From Cephalotus follicularis (Eukaryota > Streptophyta > Magnoliopsida > Oxalidales > Cephalotaceae), in contig BDDD01001620.1 of assembly GCA_001972305.1 (NCBI GenBank), positions 1-64,000 of the forward strand: a stretch of DNA of 64,000 bases, in the 5' to 3' direction. The translations under genes were made by a program, and so were the position numbers. Below, piece by piece: positions 11,654 through 22,201 of the stretch. How positions within the stretch are numbered: position 1 is the stretch's first letter; every line of letters begins with the position of its first letter. The notes under the pieces are model-generated. The model had not been told where the DNA came from. It saw nothing but the letters and a program-made list of their open reading frames with translations, and made no database searches.

Positions 11654-12720
11654 TGACAAACATTGAAAATTGAAAATTCATTGCTCTTGATATTTCCGGA
11701 AAGAATTATCTATCATGGGTACTTGATGTGAAACTGCATTTGAGTGCTAATAAATTAAGGCACACAATTGATAAAGATAATGCATCATCAAATGAGGAAC
11801 GCGCCACTGCGCTGATTTTCCTAAGGCATCATATTTATGATGGCCTGAAATATGAATATTTAACTGTTGAAAATCCACTTGAACTGTGGCAAAATATAAA
11901 TGATAGGTTTGAGCACTTGAAAGCTGTTGTACTGCCAAAGGCATTGAATGATTGGTCACAGCTACGATTTCAAGATTTCAAAACAGTTTCGGAATATAAT
12001 TCCACGTTGTTTAAAATTGTATCACAATTAAAGATGAGTGGTGAAGTTATCACTGAGGATATGTTGCTGGAGAAAACATATTGAACATTTCATGCATTCA
12101 ATGTGTTACTACAACAACAGTATAGGTTGCACGGGTTCAAGAAATATCGTGAACTAATTGGATCCCTTCTTATTGCGGAGCAAAATAATAAATTATTCTT
12201 GAAAAATCATGAAAATCGTCCCACTGGTTTAGCCCCTTTACCAGAGGTAAATGCAACTTCGTCCCATTTTGGAGGACGAGGAAGATGGCGTGGACGAGGA
12301 AGTGGAAGAGGACGTGGCAGTGGAAGAAATCAAAATTTCTTGGGGCCACATAATAATAATAGCATGAAATGGCAAAATCTTGATACAAAACAATGTCAAA
12401 AGTGGCGCAATCCTGGACAATCCATTAATGATGAACAAACCCAAAATAGAAAGGGTAATTGCAACCGATGTGGTATGGAAGGTCATTGGTAACGTACTTG
12501 TCGCACAACGAAGTATTGGGTTGACTTATATCAAGCTTCTCTAAAAGAGAAAGACAAACGAATTGAAACAAATTTTATAGGTCATTGTGACCCTTTGGAA
12601 ACTACGCAATCAGATTTTGGTTCAATGGGTATAACCCATTTAGACATTGCTGATTTTGTAACTGATCCAAATGAGAAAATGAATCAAGTGATTGTCGACG
12701 AAGACTTCCATCTCGGTTGA
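11654..12720 (+). pseudogene. Copia gag with zinc knuckle, broken
   Basis: From ATG 11654 it reads MTNIEN, a TGA, then the gag core with ALDISGKNYLSWVLDVKLHL, FLRHHI, EYLTVENPLELW, and VLPKALNDWSQLRFQDFKTV. It continues through a TGA at 12082-12084 into LLQQQYRLHGFKKY, AEQNNKL, a Gly/Arg-rich basic stretch (about 12270-12335), and a CCHC knuckle CNRCGMEGHW with a TAA (12490-12492) in the middle of the finger. The frame runs on to a TGA at about 12718. These are standard gag landmarks for this copia group. At least three internal stops make it a pseudogene. Confidence 0.85.
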
Positions 12721-12810
12721 TGTTATGTGCTATTGTTTTAATGTTGATCACTTTTGAATAAAGTGCTTATGAAGTTAAATATAACATAGTTATATTTATT
12801 AATAACATGT

Positions 12811-13571
12811 GTGTTTTTATCTATAGATCATACAATGAGTATTGAAGATATATGCATAGCTGACAGTGCAACAACACACACAATACTCCAGAGTGAAAAA
12901 TATTTTTCACATTTGACAATAGCAAATGCTAATGTCGGAACAATTTCTGGTACATTAGACATAATTGAAGGTTCTGGGATGGTCAGCTTTGTGTTATCAA
13001 ATGAAACACAAATGCGCATCACAGATGCTTTATATTCGATAAAGTCTAGAATAAACTTGCTTAGTTTCAAAGATATTCGTCTTAATGGTTATCATATTGA
13101 AACCAGAAATGAAAATGATAAAGAATATTTTTATATCACTGCTAATGCTTCAGGCCGAAAGCAAATATTGAAGAAACTCCCTGGACTTTCTTCTGGGCTA
13201 TACATTATGAAAATTAGAGCAATTGAATCTCATAATGTTGTGGATTCATAAGTCATAGACTTAAAAGGGTTCATGATTTGGCATGAATGGCTAGGTCACC
13301 CAGGTGTGACAATGATGTATCAAATAATTGAAAGTTCACATGGCCATCCACTTAAAAAGCAAAAAATGCTATTGAATAATGAGAACCATTGCGTTGCTTG
13401 TTCGCAAGGAAAACTCATTATAAGACCATCTACAACAAAAGTGATTGTAGAATATCCAAAATTCTTAGAGAGAATTCAAGGAGATATTTGTGGACCGATT
13501 AATCCACCATCTGGACCATTTCGATATTTCATGGTCTTAATAGATGCATCGACAAGATGGTCATATGTATG
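12811..13571 (+). pseudogene. Copia protease and integrase N-terminus, truncated
   Basis: Protease region with the active-site neighbourhood CIADSATTHTIL, then NLLSFKDIRLNGYHIET. After a TAA near 13250 comes the GAG-pre-integrase/HHCC region (WHEWLGHPG, then CVACSQGK) and the start of the integrase core (RIQGDICGPINPPSGP, MVLIDASTRWSYV). The core stops at about 13571, so only its first Asp-containing part remains. The protease has D-S-A rather than the common D-S/T-G. I cannot tell if that is family-typical or a mutation. Confidence 0.8.
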
Positions 13572-13830
13572 CTCTAACCCCTTTCTGTTATTGTTTTGTT
13601 TTACTCAATTTTAGCTTTAGCCACTACCTTATACACCAAAGTTATGTCTTTTATAACGATTAGATGTTATATGCTCTGCTCTTATCTTAGTATATTTATT
13701 TAGTTGGAATTTAGTTCATGTGCTGGACAGATTTATTTCTTTTATTCAAGTTTAGTTGATAAGGAGTAAGGTAGTTATTGTCTAGTCCTAGTCTATAGGA
13801 AGAGTGTGGTGGTGTACAAAACCCTGAAAT
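13572..13830. other. Non-homologous filler replacing the copia integrase core
   Basis: About 260 bp of AT-rich, non-coding DNA sits where roughly a kilobase of integrase core should be. Coding similarity stops abruptly at STRWSYV on the left and resumes in the linker before reverse transcriptase on the right. This suggests a deletion with filler DNA or an insertion-deletion. Its source is not recognised. Confidence 0.6.
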
Positions 13831-15652
13831 AGCATTAACACACGATAATGTGTTGTTTCCAGAACTCACATTGACTCCGGAGAGAGTACAAAGCCCTGAA
13901 GAGGATGTGAGATTTCAAAATCAAGAAGTCTCGATTAATTATGCACAAAATAAACAAATATGGAATCGATATGAGATTATAGTTAATGACAAATTTGCCT
14001 ATGTCGTTGCATTGGATATTGCAAATCCTGTTATGGATCCTGAACCATAAAGTGTTGAACAATGTCAACAAAGAAATGATTGGCCAAAATGGAAAGATGC
14101 AATACAAGCAGAGTTGCAATCTTTGTCCAAACGAGAAGTATTTGGACCAATAATTCAAACACCAAATGGGGTAACCCCTGTTGGGTTCAGATGGATATTT
14201 GTTCGAAAACGAAATGAGAAAAATAAAATTATGAGATACAAAGCCAGACTTGCAGCTCAAGGGTTCTCACAAAGGCCATGTATTGATTACTAGGATACAT
14301 ATTCTCCAATTATTGATGGAATCACTTTTCGATTCCTAATTAGTATGGCTGCTTCAAACGGACTTGAAACTCATCTTATGGACGTAGTGACAGCATACTT
14401 ATATGAGTCACTTGATAATGACATATACATGAGAATTCCTGATGGATTTAAAGTTCCTGAATCGAACAAATCTCGCCACATGTATTCAATTAAGCTACAA
14501 CATTCGTTGTATGGATTGAAACAATCTGGTCGAATGTGGTACAATCGACTAAGTGAATATTTAATCAAAGAAGGGTATACAAATGATCAAATATGTCCAT
14601 GTATTTTTATCAAAAAATCTAACGATGGATTTGCTATTATTGCAGTATATGTGGATGACTTAAATCTTGCAAGTACTTTTAAAGAACTTACAAAGACTGC
14701 AACCTATTTAAAAGGTGAGTTTGAAATGAAAGATCTTGGAAAAACAAAGTTTTGTCTTGGTATACAGGTGGAGCACATATCATCTGGGATCTTCATCCAT
14801 CAATCCACATACACTGAAAAGGTTATTAGTCCATTCAACATGGACAAAGCTTATCCTCTAAGCACTCCAATGGTAGTTCGATCTCTTGATGTCAAGAAGG
14901 ATCCATTTCGTCCTCAATAAGAATGAGAAGAAATACTTGGACCTGAAGTTCCTTATCTTAGCGCAATTAGAGTACTATTGTATCTTGCAAATTGCACAAG
15001 ACCTGATATTCCATCATCTGTCAATTTACTAGCAAGATATAGCTCTACACTAACGAGAAGGCACTGGAATGGGATTAAACACATAATGCGCTATCTGCGT
15101 AGAAGTACCAATATGGGTCTATTTCATCCAAGGGGCACAAAATCAACATTGATTGGATATGCTGATGCTGGATACTTGTCTGATCCACATAAAGCAAGAT
15201 CACAAACCGGTTATATTTTTACCTTTTGTGACACTGCTATATCATGGCGATCAACAAAACAGACAATGACAGCAACTTCTTCAAATCATTCAGAGATCCT
15301 TGCAATTCATGAAGCAAGCCGAGAATGTATATGGTTGAGATCAATGATTCAACATATACAAGAATCATGTGCACTATCTTCGATTAGAAATAATCCCACT
15401 GTAATATATGAAGATGATGCTGATTGCATCACACAATTCAGAGGAGGATATATCAAGGGTGATCGAACGAAACATATTTCACCAAAATTCTTCTACACCC
15501 ATGAGCTTCAGAAAAAGGGTGATATTGGTGTATAATAAATTTGATCAAGTGACAATTTAGCGGATTTATTTACGAAGGCATTACCAGGTACTACATTCAA
15601 GAAGCTCAGACATGATATTGAGATACGTCAGATTAAAGATCTTCATTAATAC
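13831..15652 (+). pseudogene. Copia reverse transcriptase and RNase H, broken
   Basis: Reverse transcriptase from about 14070: NDWPKWKDAIQAEL, PVGFRWIFVRKRN, YKARLAAQGFSQRP, LMDVVTAYLYESL, SLYGLKQSGRMWY, and the active-site AVYVDDLNLAS at about 14643-14675. Connection and RNase H follow (YLANCTRPDIP, GYADAGYLSDPHKARSQTGY, TATSSNHSEILAIHEASREC, then DNLADLFTKALP). Stops occur at 14048-14050, about 14291, 14918-14920 and 15533-15535. The region ends at about 15652, just before the PPT and 3' LTR. Confidence 0.9.
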
Positions 15653-15793
15653 AGTTCAAGAACTTGTGAAGTTTTGTTTCAGGGGGAGACTGTACTCTTT
15701 TTCCTTCGCAAATGTTTTTATCCCAATGAGTTTTTCCTAGTAAGGTTTTAACGAAACAGTCATAGTAATATGGAATAAAAATTCAAGGGGGAG

Positions 15794-16015
15794 TATTGTA
15801 AAATTGTCAATAAATGAATAGTGAATTACTATTCTAACAACCAAACACTATTCAAAATAAATAGGAATGTATTGTTAAGAAAAAGTTAAGGAATTCATAA
15901 TAAGAAAAAGTTAAGGAATTCATAATAAGAAAATCTCTTATTCTCTCACACTTTCTCTCTAAATATCTTTATAGTGCAATCTTTCTTTGTGAGTTAACGT
16001 ATTAAGTTTACAACA
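15794..16015 (+). repeat. Copia 3' LTR, 222 bp
   Basis: Same ends as the 5' LTR. It differs by point changes, loss of a segment near 15850, and an internal tandem duplication of about 25 bp carrying GTTAAGGAATTCATAATAAG (around 15885-15930). These differences show the insertion is not recent. Confidence 0.85.
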
Positions 16016-16619
16016 GTTGACACGCAAAAATTTTAGATGCAAAATTGTTAACGAATACCTAAAAAGACTCTTAGAGAAGGCCGGGTCAACAATTTTCTAT
16101 CTTTTCTTAAAGCTAAAAGTTCAAACAATTCAAAGGAAATTAAATCCATAAAATTTTAAAAATTAGTGTAATACGTAAAAAAAATAAAAAAAATAATTAA
16201 TGGGTAATCAAAGCTAGACAATCAATTTCTGACAATCAAAACAATATTAAAAAAAATTCTAAGTCACACAATATGTAAAAGCATGAAATTAATTTGATAC
16301 GACAAATATATAATGTATAATAATTTTAATAAAAGGTTTGATGGATAGTGAAAACTAATATAAAGCTAAATCAATAAAAAGAAAGAGAAAAAAAAGTATA
16401 CAAAAATTTGAAGAAACAACTCTAGAAACTTTAGATGTAAAGTTGTTAACACCTATAAAAGATTGTTATAGAGAATGGCAATAGGTGTCAATAACTTTTT
16501 TTTTTCTTTCTTTGTAACTGATGGTACGTGTCATGTAAATGCCTTTACAACAGCAACGAGCAAAAACCCTAATTGATGACGAGTAGGACAGAAGAGAAGC
16601 AGAGGTAACGAGAACGGAA
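16016..16619. other. Intergenic: copia target region and ASHR2-like upstream
   Basis: AT-rich. Two diverged copies of a phrase (TTTAGATGCAAAATTGTTAAC at about 16035 and TTTAGATGTAAAGTTGTTAAC at about 16429) suggest an older repeat into which the copia inserted. The last about 100 bp, with CAAAAACCCTAATTG, is the probable leader of the gene starting at 16620. Confidence 0.5.
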
Positions 16620-17807
16620 ATGTCGGGGGTAGAGAGTGAAGTGAGGGTGGTGGAGATACAAGGCAGAGGAAGAGGTGTAGTGGCCTCGAAACCACTGAGG
16701 GGTGGCCAAATTGTTCTCAAAGACTCTCCCATTCTTATATATTCATCTCTTCCTATTCTTAGACACCAACTCATCTCCTATTGTGACAATTGCTTCAAAA
16801 CATTACCATCACCACCACAAAACACCTCATGCTGCAATCATCACATCTTCTGCAGCCCCAAGTGCCAGAGCGTTGCCTCTTCTCCTTGGCTCTGCCAAGC
16901 TCTCACTTGTCTCCAAGACTCACCCATTACCACTCAGCCCCTTGAACGCCAAGTCCAACTCCGTTACCTTATGGCTGCTTACAATCTTGCCTTGGTTTCC
17001 CCCTCCAGCTTCCAGATTTTGCTCTCTCTTCACGGCCAGCCCTCCGGCTCTGACTCCGACTCCCACTTTCTGCACTCTCTAATCTCATCCCTCTGCCCTC
17101 CTCATATTCAAGGAGGTTTCTCTGTGGAGCTGACTGCGGCTTTGTTGGAAAAGGACAAGCTCAATGCCTTTGCTCTGATGGAACCCTTCTCGCAAGAGAG
17201 GGAGAGGTCTGTTCGTGGTTATGGTATTTATCCCAACGCTTCTTTCTTCAACCATGATTGCCTTCCAAATGCTTGTAGGTTTGACTATGTGGACTCTGCT
17301 TCAGCCAACAACACTGACATGATTGTTAGGATGATTCATGATGTCCCCCAAGGGAGGGAGATTTGCTTGAGTTATTTCCCTGTCAATCAGAATTATTCCG
17401 CTAGACAGAAGAGACTGCTGGAGGATTACGGTTTCACCTGTGACTGTGACCGCTGCAAGGTTGAAGCTAATTGGTCCGATAATGAGAATGGAGATGACGA
17501 TGACAATGACAATGACAATGATAATGACAATGATAATGACAATGATAATGGTAATGATAATGATAATGATGATGTTATGGATGAAGAAGGCATGGAGGCC
17601 TCAGAGCTTGAAATTGAAGGGGATAATCAAGATGATTTTCCACACGCCTATTTCTTTCTGAAATATATGTGTGATCTAGATAATTGCTGGGGAACTCTTG
17701 CTCCTTTGCCTCCAACTGATTCTACTCATTCCAATGTTATGGAGTGTAATGTCTGTGGAAACCTCAAGAATGATGAAGGTGAAGCCAGTCTCGCAATGGA
17801 CGGCTGA
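16620..17807 (+). CDS. ASHR2: ASHR2/SMYD-like SET-MYND domain protein
   Basis: Intronless ORF of 395 residues, close to the roughly 400 residues I recall for Arabidopsis ASHR2. An N-terminal half-SET (VRVVEIQGRGRGVVASKPLR, residues 8-27) is followed by a MYND-like zinc region (Cys55, Cys58, Cys71/72, Cys78, Cys82). The main SET part has GYGIYPNASFFNHDCLPNAC (the NHxCxPN cofactor motif), then GREICLSYF. A post-SET Cys cluster CDCDRC comes next. After it is an Asp/Asn run of about 40 residues coded by a GACAAT-type repeat, then an acidic stretch and a C-terminal part with a CDLDNCWGTLAPLPP motif and CNVCGNL. SMYD-type proteins are lysine methyltransferases of histone or non-histone targets; the substrate here is unknown. 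The start is the first ATG in frame. It ends in a regular TGA. The frame is intact, so it is probably functional. Confidence 0.88.
   Translation: MSGVESEVRVVEIQGRGRGVVASKPLRGGQIVLKDSPILIYSSLPILRHQLISYCDNCFKTLPSPPQNTSCCNHHIFCSPKCQSVASSPWLCQALTCLQDSPITTQPLERQVQLRYLMAAYNLALVSPSSFQILLSLHGQPSGSDSDSHFLHSLISSLCPPHIQGGFSVELTAALLEKDKLNAFALMEPFSQERERSVRGYGIYPNASFFNHDCLPNACRFDYVDSASANNTDMIVRMIHDVPQGREICLSYFPVNQNYSARQKRLLEDYGFTCDCDRCKVEANWSDNENGDDDDNDNDNDNDNDNDNDNGNDNDNDDVMDEEGMEASELEIEGDNQDDFPHAYFFLKYMCDLDNCWGTLAPLPPTDSTHSNVMECNVCGNLKNDEGEASLAMDG
17491..17575 (+). repeat. In-frame GACAAT/GATAAT microsatellite in SET gene
   Basis: About 13 hexamer-like units (GACAAT, GATAAT, one GGTAAT) coding for alternating Asp-Asn. 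It lies inside the coding region of the ASHR2-like gene. Unit changes in multiples of six would keep the frame. Confidence 0.85.
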
Positions 17808-19805
17808 ACTTATCGCTGTAAGTATTCATATTTACTTGATATTCATCACCTTTTATCTAAATATTGGCAGTTTTGATTGCCAGATTCTAACTAATGATTT
17901 GTTGACTAATAGTCGCTGAATTGGATAATCAATCTAATGTGGTGCCTACCTGGCTATATCTTCTACAAAACTGTAAATCTGCAGTGGCTGAATTTTCGTT
18001 AAAGTTAATACCTTTTTGCTCTGTATATATTAGTGTGTCTTTTCAAATATTTGAGAAATTCAAGCAATACATCTTGTTGGCCCAATTGGCTACGTCTGCT
18101 GTTTTTACTGTTCAAAGTTGATTCCTATACATATATAACATTTCAAAGTTTGGAACGAACAACCTTGACCATGTCAAAATAATCTTTAATATCACTTACA
18201 AATGCTAATTATCCTATTGTACGTTTTAATTTGGCTGAAGCGTGACAAGACAGACCTTAGAGGAAAACAAAAGGGAACCCAAATGGGCATTTACAACATC
18301 TATTTGATCCAGCAACAAGTGCAAGGTCATAATAAGCTAGTTGGCGACTCTCCTAGGATTGCCTCATTGAGATCCTTGGGAATAGCTGATATATCGCGTG
18401 TTCTTTTACTGGTGCCATTACGTTGGTCTGTGATGCTTGCGTGAGGTTTTACTCAATAGATTAATTTTTCAATTATTTATCAGCTTGTGATGCTTGCTTG
18501 TAGAGGTACCCACTCAACTCATTACCTGCAAAAGAGTTCATAATCATGACAAAAATTCAATGTAATCTATCTATACATTGGATATTGCAAGCTAATGAAA
18601 TAAAGACAATTAAGCCAGTAGAGTAGAATCTTCAATTTTGAACAGCATTGATCATTGCTTCCAACCTACAATTGTAATTTTTCTCCAACATTAAATTAAA
18701 TGCGTTGTTAGAAAGATGTCATGAATCTGATTTGGGACTGTTTTGTGTATTCGTTTGTTGTGATAGCTGGTTTGAAGAGAGGAAACTTTACATTCAGTTC
18801 TTTTTCTATCATCATGGCAATGTTGTTTCATTTTTTCCTTCAAAGAGGGTATTTGGAGTTACGAAATTGCAAAAAAAAATGACACAGGGTGATTTCAGTT
18901 TGTCATGTGCTTGTTGAGTGGCTTGAGCTTATCAGTTCTGTCATGTTAATAGGAGGATGTTTTGTGTGTCAATTACTGTATCGGAGTTTAGTCTGGTAGG
19001 AACTGTGAGCTCAGGGTGTGTATGTTCCTAACGCCATATGATAGTGTCTTGTTGATCACAGGCTTTACCGATTAGCTTTGGAAGGCCACTCTTGCCTTTC
19101 CTAAAGCTCCAAGAGATAGCTGGCATATTTACTTACATGTTTAGACTGAGTTAATTATCAATTCAATTATCTATCTTTTACATTTTTTCTTTTAATTTTG
19201 TACAAAATAGGTTTTAGATTTTTTAAAAGGTTTGCAAATTGGAAAAATTGATTTTTATTATTGATTTGACCATTCAGAAATAAAGGTTAAGAACTAAATT
19301 GTGAAAAACATGTAACTTTTAAGGATTCAACCATTCTTGTTCTTTACATTTTACATTTCGTCCTAGCTTTTAGTCTGCAGTAGGTTTCCAGTTAACTCTT
19401 TTAGGTAACAGCACTATGGTTTTCACTGTAAATGGTTTATCTGTAAGTATCGATATTACTATGATAAATAAATGTGAACACTTCTTATATATGTATATGT
19501 GTACGTAACTGAAGCCCAGGTACCCTTTCGTATATATTCTATAGTCATGACCCGGGTTTTGGAAAATCACTTTTTAAATCTTGTCACTCCATTACCTTTG
19601 AGAACGAGCTCAACGTGTGCTCAAGTTCTCACCTAGGATTGAGATGAGAGATGTAGGATCGGGATCGGATCGAGGATCGTAAGTCATAATATCCTACTAA
19701 GTGAAAGAACCTCTAAATAATATAATTAAACATGCTACAAAATAAATTAAGAATAAAAGAATAATTGAAGTACAATTAATTACATCTATTCCATTTGTAC
19801 AAGAT
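17808..19805. other. Intergenic: 3' flank of SET gene, AT-rich
   Basis: Probably the 3' untranslated region of the SET gene at first, then AT-rich DNA without a convincing gene on either strand. Short ORFs here lack recognisable motifs. Confidence 0.5.
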
Positions 19806-20001
19806 GGCACACTCTCTGCTATGATGGTGACCAACGTGGATGTATGAGCAATTCTGGATCTTAGTTTGTCACAATTAGATGTGTAATTTGTGACACTCAT
19901 ACCTGTCATATGTATAGATAGGTTAAATCAACAATGCTTCAATTTTCATTTTCATATGATACGTATCTTCAAGATACTCTGTAAAAATATGTCCGTTCTT
20001 C

Positions 20002-20079
20002 AGTCTGTATGCTTTTAAGTTGAAATTTATGTGATTGTTCAGTCTGTATGCTTTTAAGTTGAAATTTATGTGATTGTTC
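20002..20079. repeat. Perfect 39-bp tandem duplication
   Basis: Two identical 39-bp units (20002-20040 and 20041-20079) starting AGTCTGTATGC and ending GTGATTGTTC. The homologous place in the parent (about 35135-35170) has a single copy, so this arose after the segment duplication. Confidence 0.9.
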
Positions 20080-20107
20080 ATTTATGAATTCTTGGATTTG
20101 TTCGCAG

Positions 20108-20268
20108 ATGGGCGGGGTTGAGTGGAGTGCAAGTTTGGAAAGTTTGCATGAGACAGAGATCTCAAAGGCGCATGAAGAACTTGTGAAAGTCAGGGCAGCA
20201 ATCAAAATGCTTGATGTTCGCTACTACAGAGTCCTCAAAGCTTCAACCCTGGGAAATATCTCCCTGTG
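20108..20268 (+). pseudogene. NDUFA2 last-exon copy, frameshifted
   Basis: Copy of exon 3 of the complex I B8 subunit gene at 35199-35302, still preceded by an acceptor-like TTCGCAG. It codes GGVEWSASLESLHETEISKA, then HEELVKV, against [19 protein letters not shown] in the parent. One extra base near the exon start puts this frame out of register with the parental splice phase, so normal splicing would reach a stop (TGA) after about four codons. The parental stop codon is also lost. No copies of exons 1 and 2 are seen nearby, so this is a dead partial copy. Confidence 0.8.
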
Positions 20269-20390
20269 ATAATTTATTTCTCCCTTTCTTTTGGCTATCA
20301 TCATGTCTCTATGTTGTGTACCAAAATTTGCAATTACTCTACAGACATTCATGTGGTATATTTGTTTGACCACATGACATTCACGCGTTA

Positions 20391-20753
20391 ACCAAACAAC
20401 ACATGACATTCAGTTTTTTTTTTTAAACCTCTTTTTGTTGTCACTCTCAAACCTGTGAAGAGGGAAAATTTATACCCAAAATCCCTTACCTTATACAAGA
20501 AGAAAAGAAACTAGAAATAAAGGTTTTACGAATTAAGTAATATTTATTTGTGAAATTTATTATTTCAATTAAGAGGAAGTGCATTGAAAAAAAAAAAAAC
20601 TGCAACTAAACAGACTATCTCAAACTCAACAAGAGCATAAGATTCAAAAAAAAGAAGAAAAGTTTAAACAAAGGTTCAAGAAGAGACGCTATTCATCACT
20701 TTCATGAGGCAAACAAAGATTACTAATACAGTAATACTAATAGACTTCTAAGA
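20391..20753. other. Intergenic, AT-rich
   Basis: Holds homopolymer runs and the probable 3' untranslated region of the Agenet gene. Nothing else is seen. Confidence 0.5.
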
Positions 20754-21173
20754 TCAAACGACCCCTTTCTTTGAAGTAATGATCCAATTGCCGTTGAACC
20801 AATCTTGGTGAAACCTCAATCGACTAACATGATAAGCGATCTCATCTCTTGTGGTATCAAAGTACACATAGTAATTGCAACCCTTTTTGCGAGTAATCTT
20901 GCCAACCCACCAACCGTCATTATCAAATGCATCAACCATGTCTAGGTAACAAAAAGAACTCACAAATGGAGGTTTTGGTGGCATGGGCCGCAGCTCGTCG
21001 GCCTTGACGACCTCTGTTAGTGGTGTACACTCATCTTCCTCCACCAAGTTCTTGTACTGCACCGCGTAGGAGCTTGTGCCAATTTGTGATACCACCGTTG
21101 CTGTGTAGTATGACCCCAAAAAGCCATCTTCTTTGCTACATACTTCCACTTGGTCTCCTGACTTAAAGGCCAT
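20754..21173 (-). CDS. Small double-Agenet (plant Tudor-like) domain protein
   Basis: Complete 139-residue ORF. Two Agenet modules are visible. The first is at residues about 3-65: FKSGDQVEVCSKEDGFLGSY, then YTATVV, YAVQYKNLVEEDE and ADELRPMPP. The second is at about 75-135: VDAFDNDGWWVGKI, then YYVYFD and HVSRLRFHQDWFNGNW. Agenet domains belong to the Tudor-like 'Royal' group and in known proteins bind methylated histone tails or protein partners. The protein has no other domain, unlike the longer DUF724 or Agenet proteins, so it may act as an adaptor. That role is inference. The promoter side faces right, toward the RING gene about 440 bp away in divergent orientation. Confidence 0.85.
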   Translation of the reverse strand: MAFKSGDQVEVCSKEDGFLGSYYTATVVSQIGTSSYAVQYKNLVEEDECTPLTEVVKADELRPMPPKPPFVSSFCYLDMVDAFDNDGWWVGKITRKKGCNYYVYFDTTRDEIAYHVSRLRFHQDWFNGNWIITSKKGVV

Positions 21174-21613
21174 TGTTGAGTTAGTCGAAAAATAGATTCT
21201 TGAAGAAGATTTGAGAGGACAAATAAAGAGACAAACTTTTTCTTTCTTGTGTGCGTGTTGTTTGAATGCATATTTTCTGTTGCCAAGAAGGCCTTTTTAT
21301 AATAAAGAGTCGGTTTATTCCTTGGGGATTTCCTCTCCTTCTTTGGGGAGGATCTCCTAGTTTCATAACGAATCCTTTCTAATATAGGATAGGCAATCAA
21401 TTAAATGGCAATACAAAATAAAGTTTTACTTATATAATGATATCCCAAAACCTGTACAAATCAAAGTTGGCCTTACTCTATATATAGCCCCACCTTATGG
21501 CACTCTTAAGTAATTAATAAATAAGCCCCAATAATAAACACATAAACCTGAAATCCCTCACCAAATCACTTCAAAAACGCCATTGTTATCGATAACTGCT
21601 CACTACTTTTAAC
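21174..21613. promoter_or_regulatory. Divergent intergenic region between Agenet and RING genes
   Basis: 440 bp separate the two start codons, which face away from each other. Possible TATA-like sequences are CTATATATAGCC at about 21478 (plus) and TTATAATAAAG at about 21297 (read as CTTTATTATAA on minus). Which of these are used cannot be seen from sequence. Confidence 0.4.
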
Positions 21614-22201
21614 ATGTCAAATAACCACAATGAAGTGACCCCCGAATTTAAAACCATAAATGGCGACAATGTTGCTGAGCTATACTTAGCAGTGGACATC
21701 ATTGTAGTGAAACCACGGCAACCAACAGAAAGATTGACAACGACAAACTTTCGTGTCTTACGTAGCTTGTTAACCACCGAGGAATCTTCAATAAACCTCA
21801 TAACCCAAATGGTTTCAAATGCAAGCATTCCATCAACTTTTCAACAAAGATCAATCCAAGTCATGCACCAGGGTTTTCGTGCATTGCCTAGCGACAAACA
21901 CCACATGTTTGCCTACTTTGTGATTATAGAAATTAGGGAACAAAGTAAGAATTGGTGTGTGCACTTGCTAAGACACAAGGAGATGAGCCCGCATGTGGCA
22001 ACATCTAAGGCGTGTGCGTTTCTAGTGAGTGATAAAGGTCCACTACGTAGAGTTTGTGTCATCTGTTTAGAAGACTTTTTGATCAATACTGGTTATACTC
22101 GCTTGGTATGCTCGCATGTCTATCACCGGAGCTGCATCGAAGAGTGGTTGAAGAAGAGTAATTCGTGCCCTCTATGTCGCTTGCCATTGTCGCTTCGTTA
22201 A
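21614..22201 (+). CDS. RING-H2 finger protein, probable E3 ubiquitin ligase
   Basis: Intronless ORF of 195 residues. The C-terminal 48 residues form a RING-H2 finger with all eight ligands: Cys148, Cys151, Cys166, His168, His171, Cys174, Cys185, Cys188 (VCVICLEDF, then CSHVYHRSCIEEWL, then CPLCRLPL). Such fingers recruit an E2 enzyme and pass ubiquitin to a substrate. Residues 1-140 show no known domain, membrane segment or signal peptide; this part presumably binds the substrate, which is unknown. The start is the first ATG. The ORF is intact and ends with TAA right after the finger, common in plant RING-H2 proteins. Confidence 0.85.
   Translation: MSNNHNEVTPEFKTINGDNVAELYLAVDIIVVKPRQPTERLTTTNFRVLRSLLTTEESSINLITQMVSNASIPSTFQQRSIQVMHQGFRALPSDKHHMFAYFVIIEIREQSKNWCVHLLRHKEMSPHVATSKACAFLVSDKGPLRRVCVICLEDFLINTGYTRLVCSHVYHRSCIEEWLKKSNSCPLCRLPLSLR

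Larger units (their letters stand above)
10693..16015 (+). mobile_element. Complete but decayed Ty1/copia element with TSD
   Basis: Both LTRs are present: 10693-10907 (215 bp) and 15794-16015 (222 bp). They are bounded by a perfect 5-bp target-site duplication GTTGA (10688-10692 and 16016-16020). A purine tract CAAGGGGGAG lies just before the 3' LTR. Inside, in order, are gag with zinc knuckle, protease, GAG-pre-integrase, a short piece of integrase, reverse transcriptase and RNase H. All reading frames are broken by stops, and most of the integrase core is replaced by about 260 bp of unrelated sequence. A SINE-like sequence sits in the 5' untranslated part. The element cannot move on its own. 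Order and motifs assign it to copia; the sublineage is not assigned. Confidence 0.9.
19806..20390 (+). repeat. Duplicate of the NDUFA2 last-exon region
   Basis: Matches 34953-35490 in the same orientation. Shared blocks include TCTCTGCTATGATGGTGA, the CATACCTGTCATATGTATAG block, the final exon, and the ATATCTCCCTGTGATAAT and TTCTTTTGGCTATCAT blocks downstream. Because intron and downstream flank are both copied, it is a genomic segment duplication and not a retrocopy. Confidence 0.85.

Noticed and set aside
20084..20269. Separate small gene starting at the ATG at 20084
   Set aside because: The sequence is a copy of the NDUFA2 last exon with intron in front; the ATG lies in copied intron sequence.
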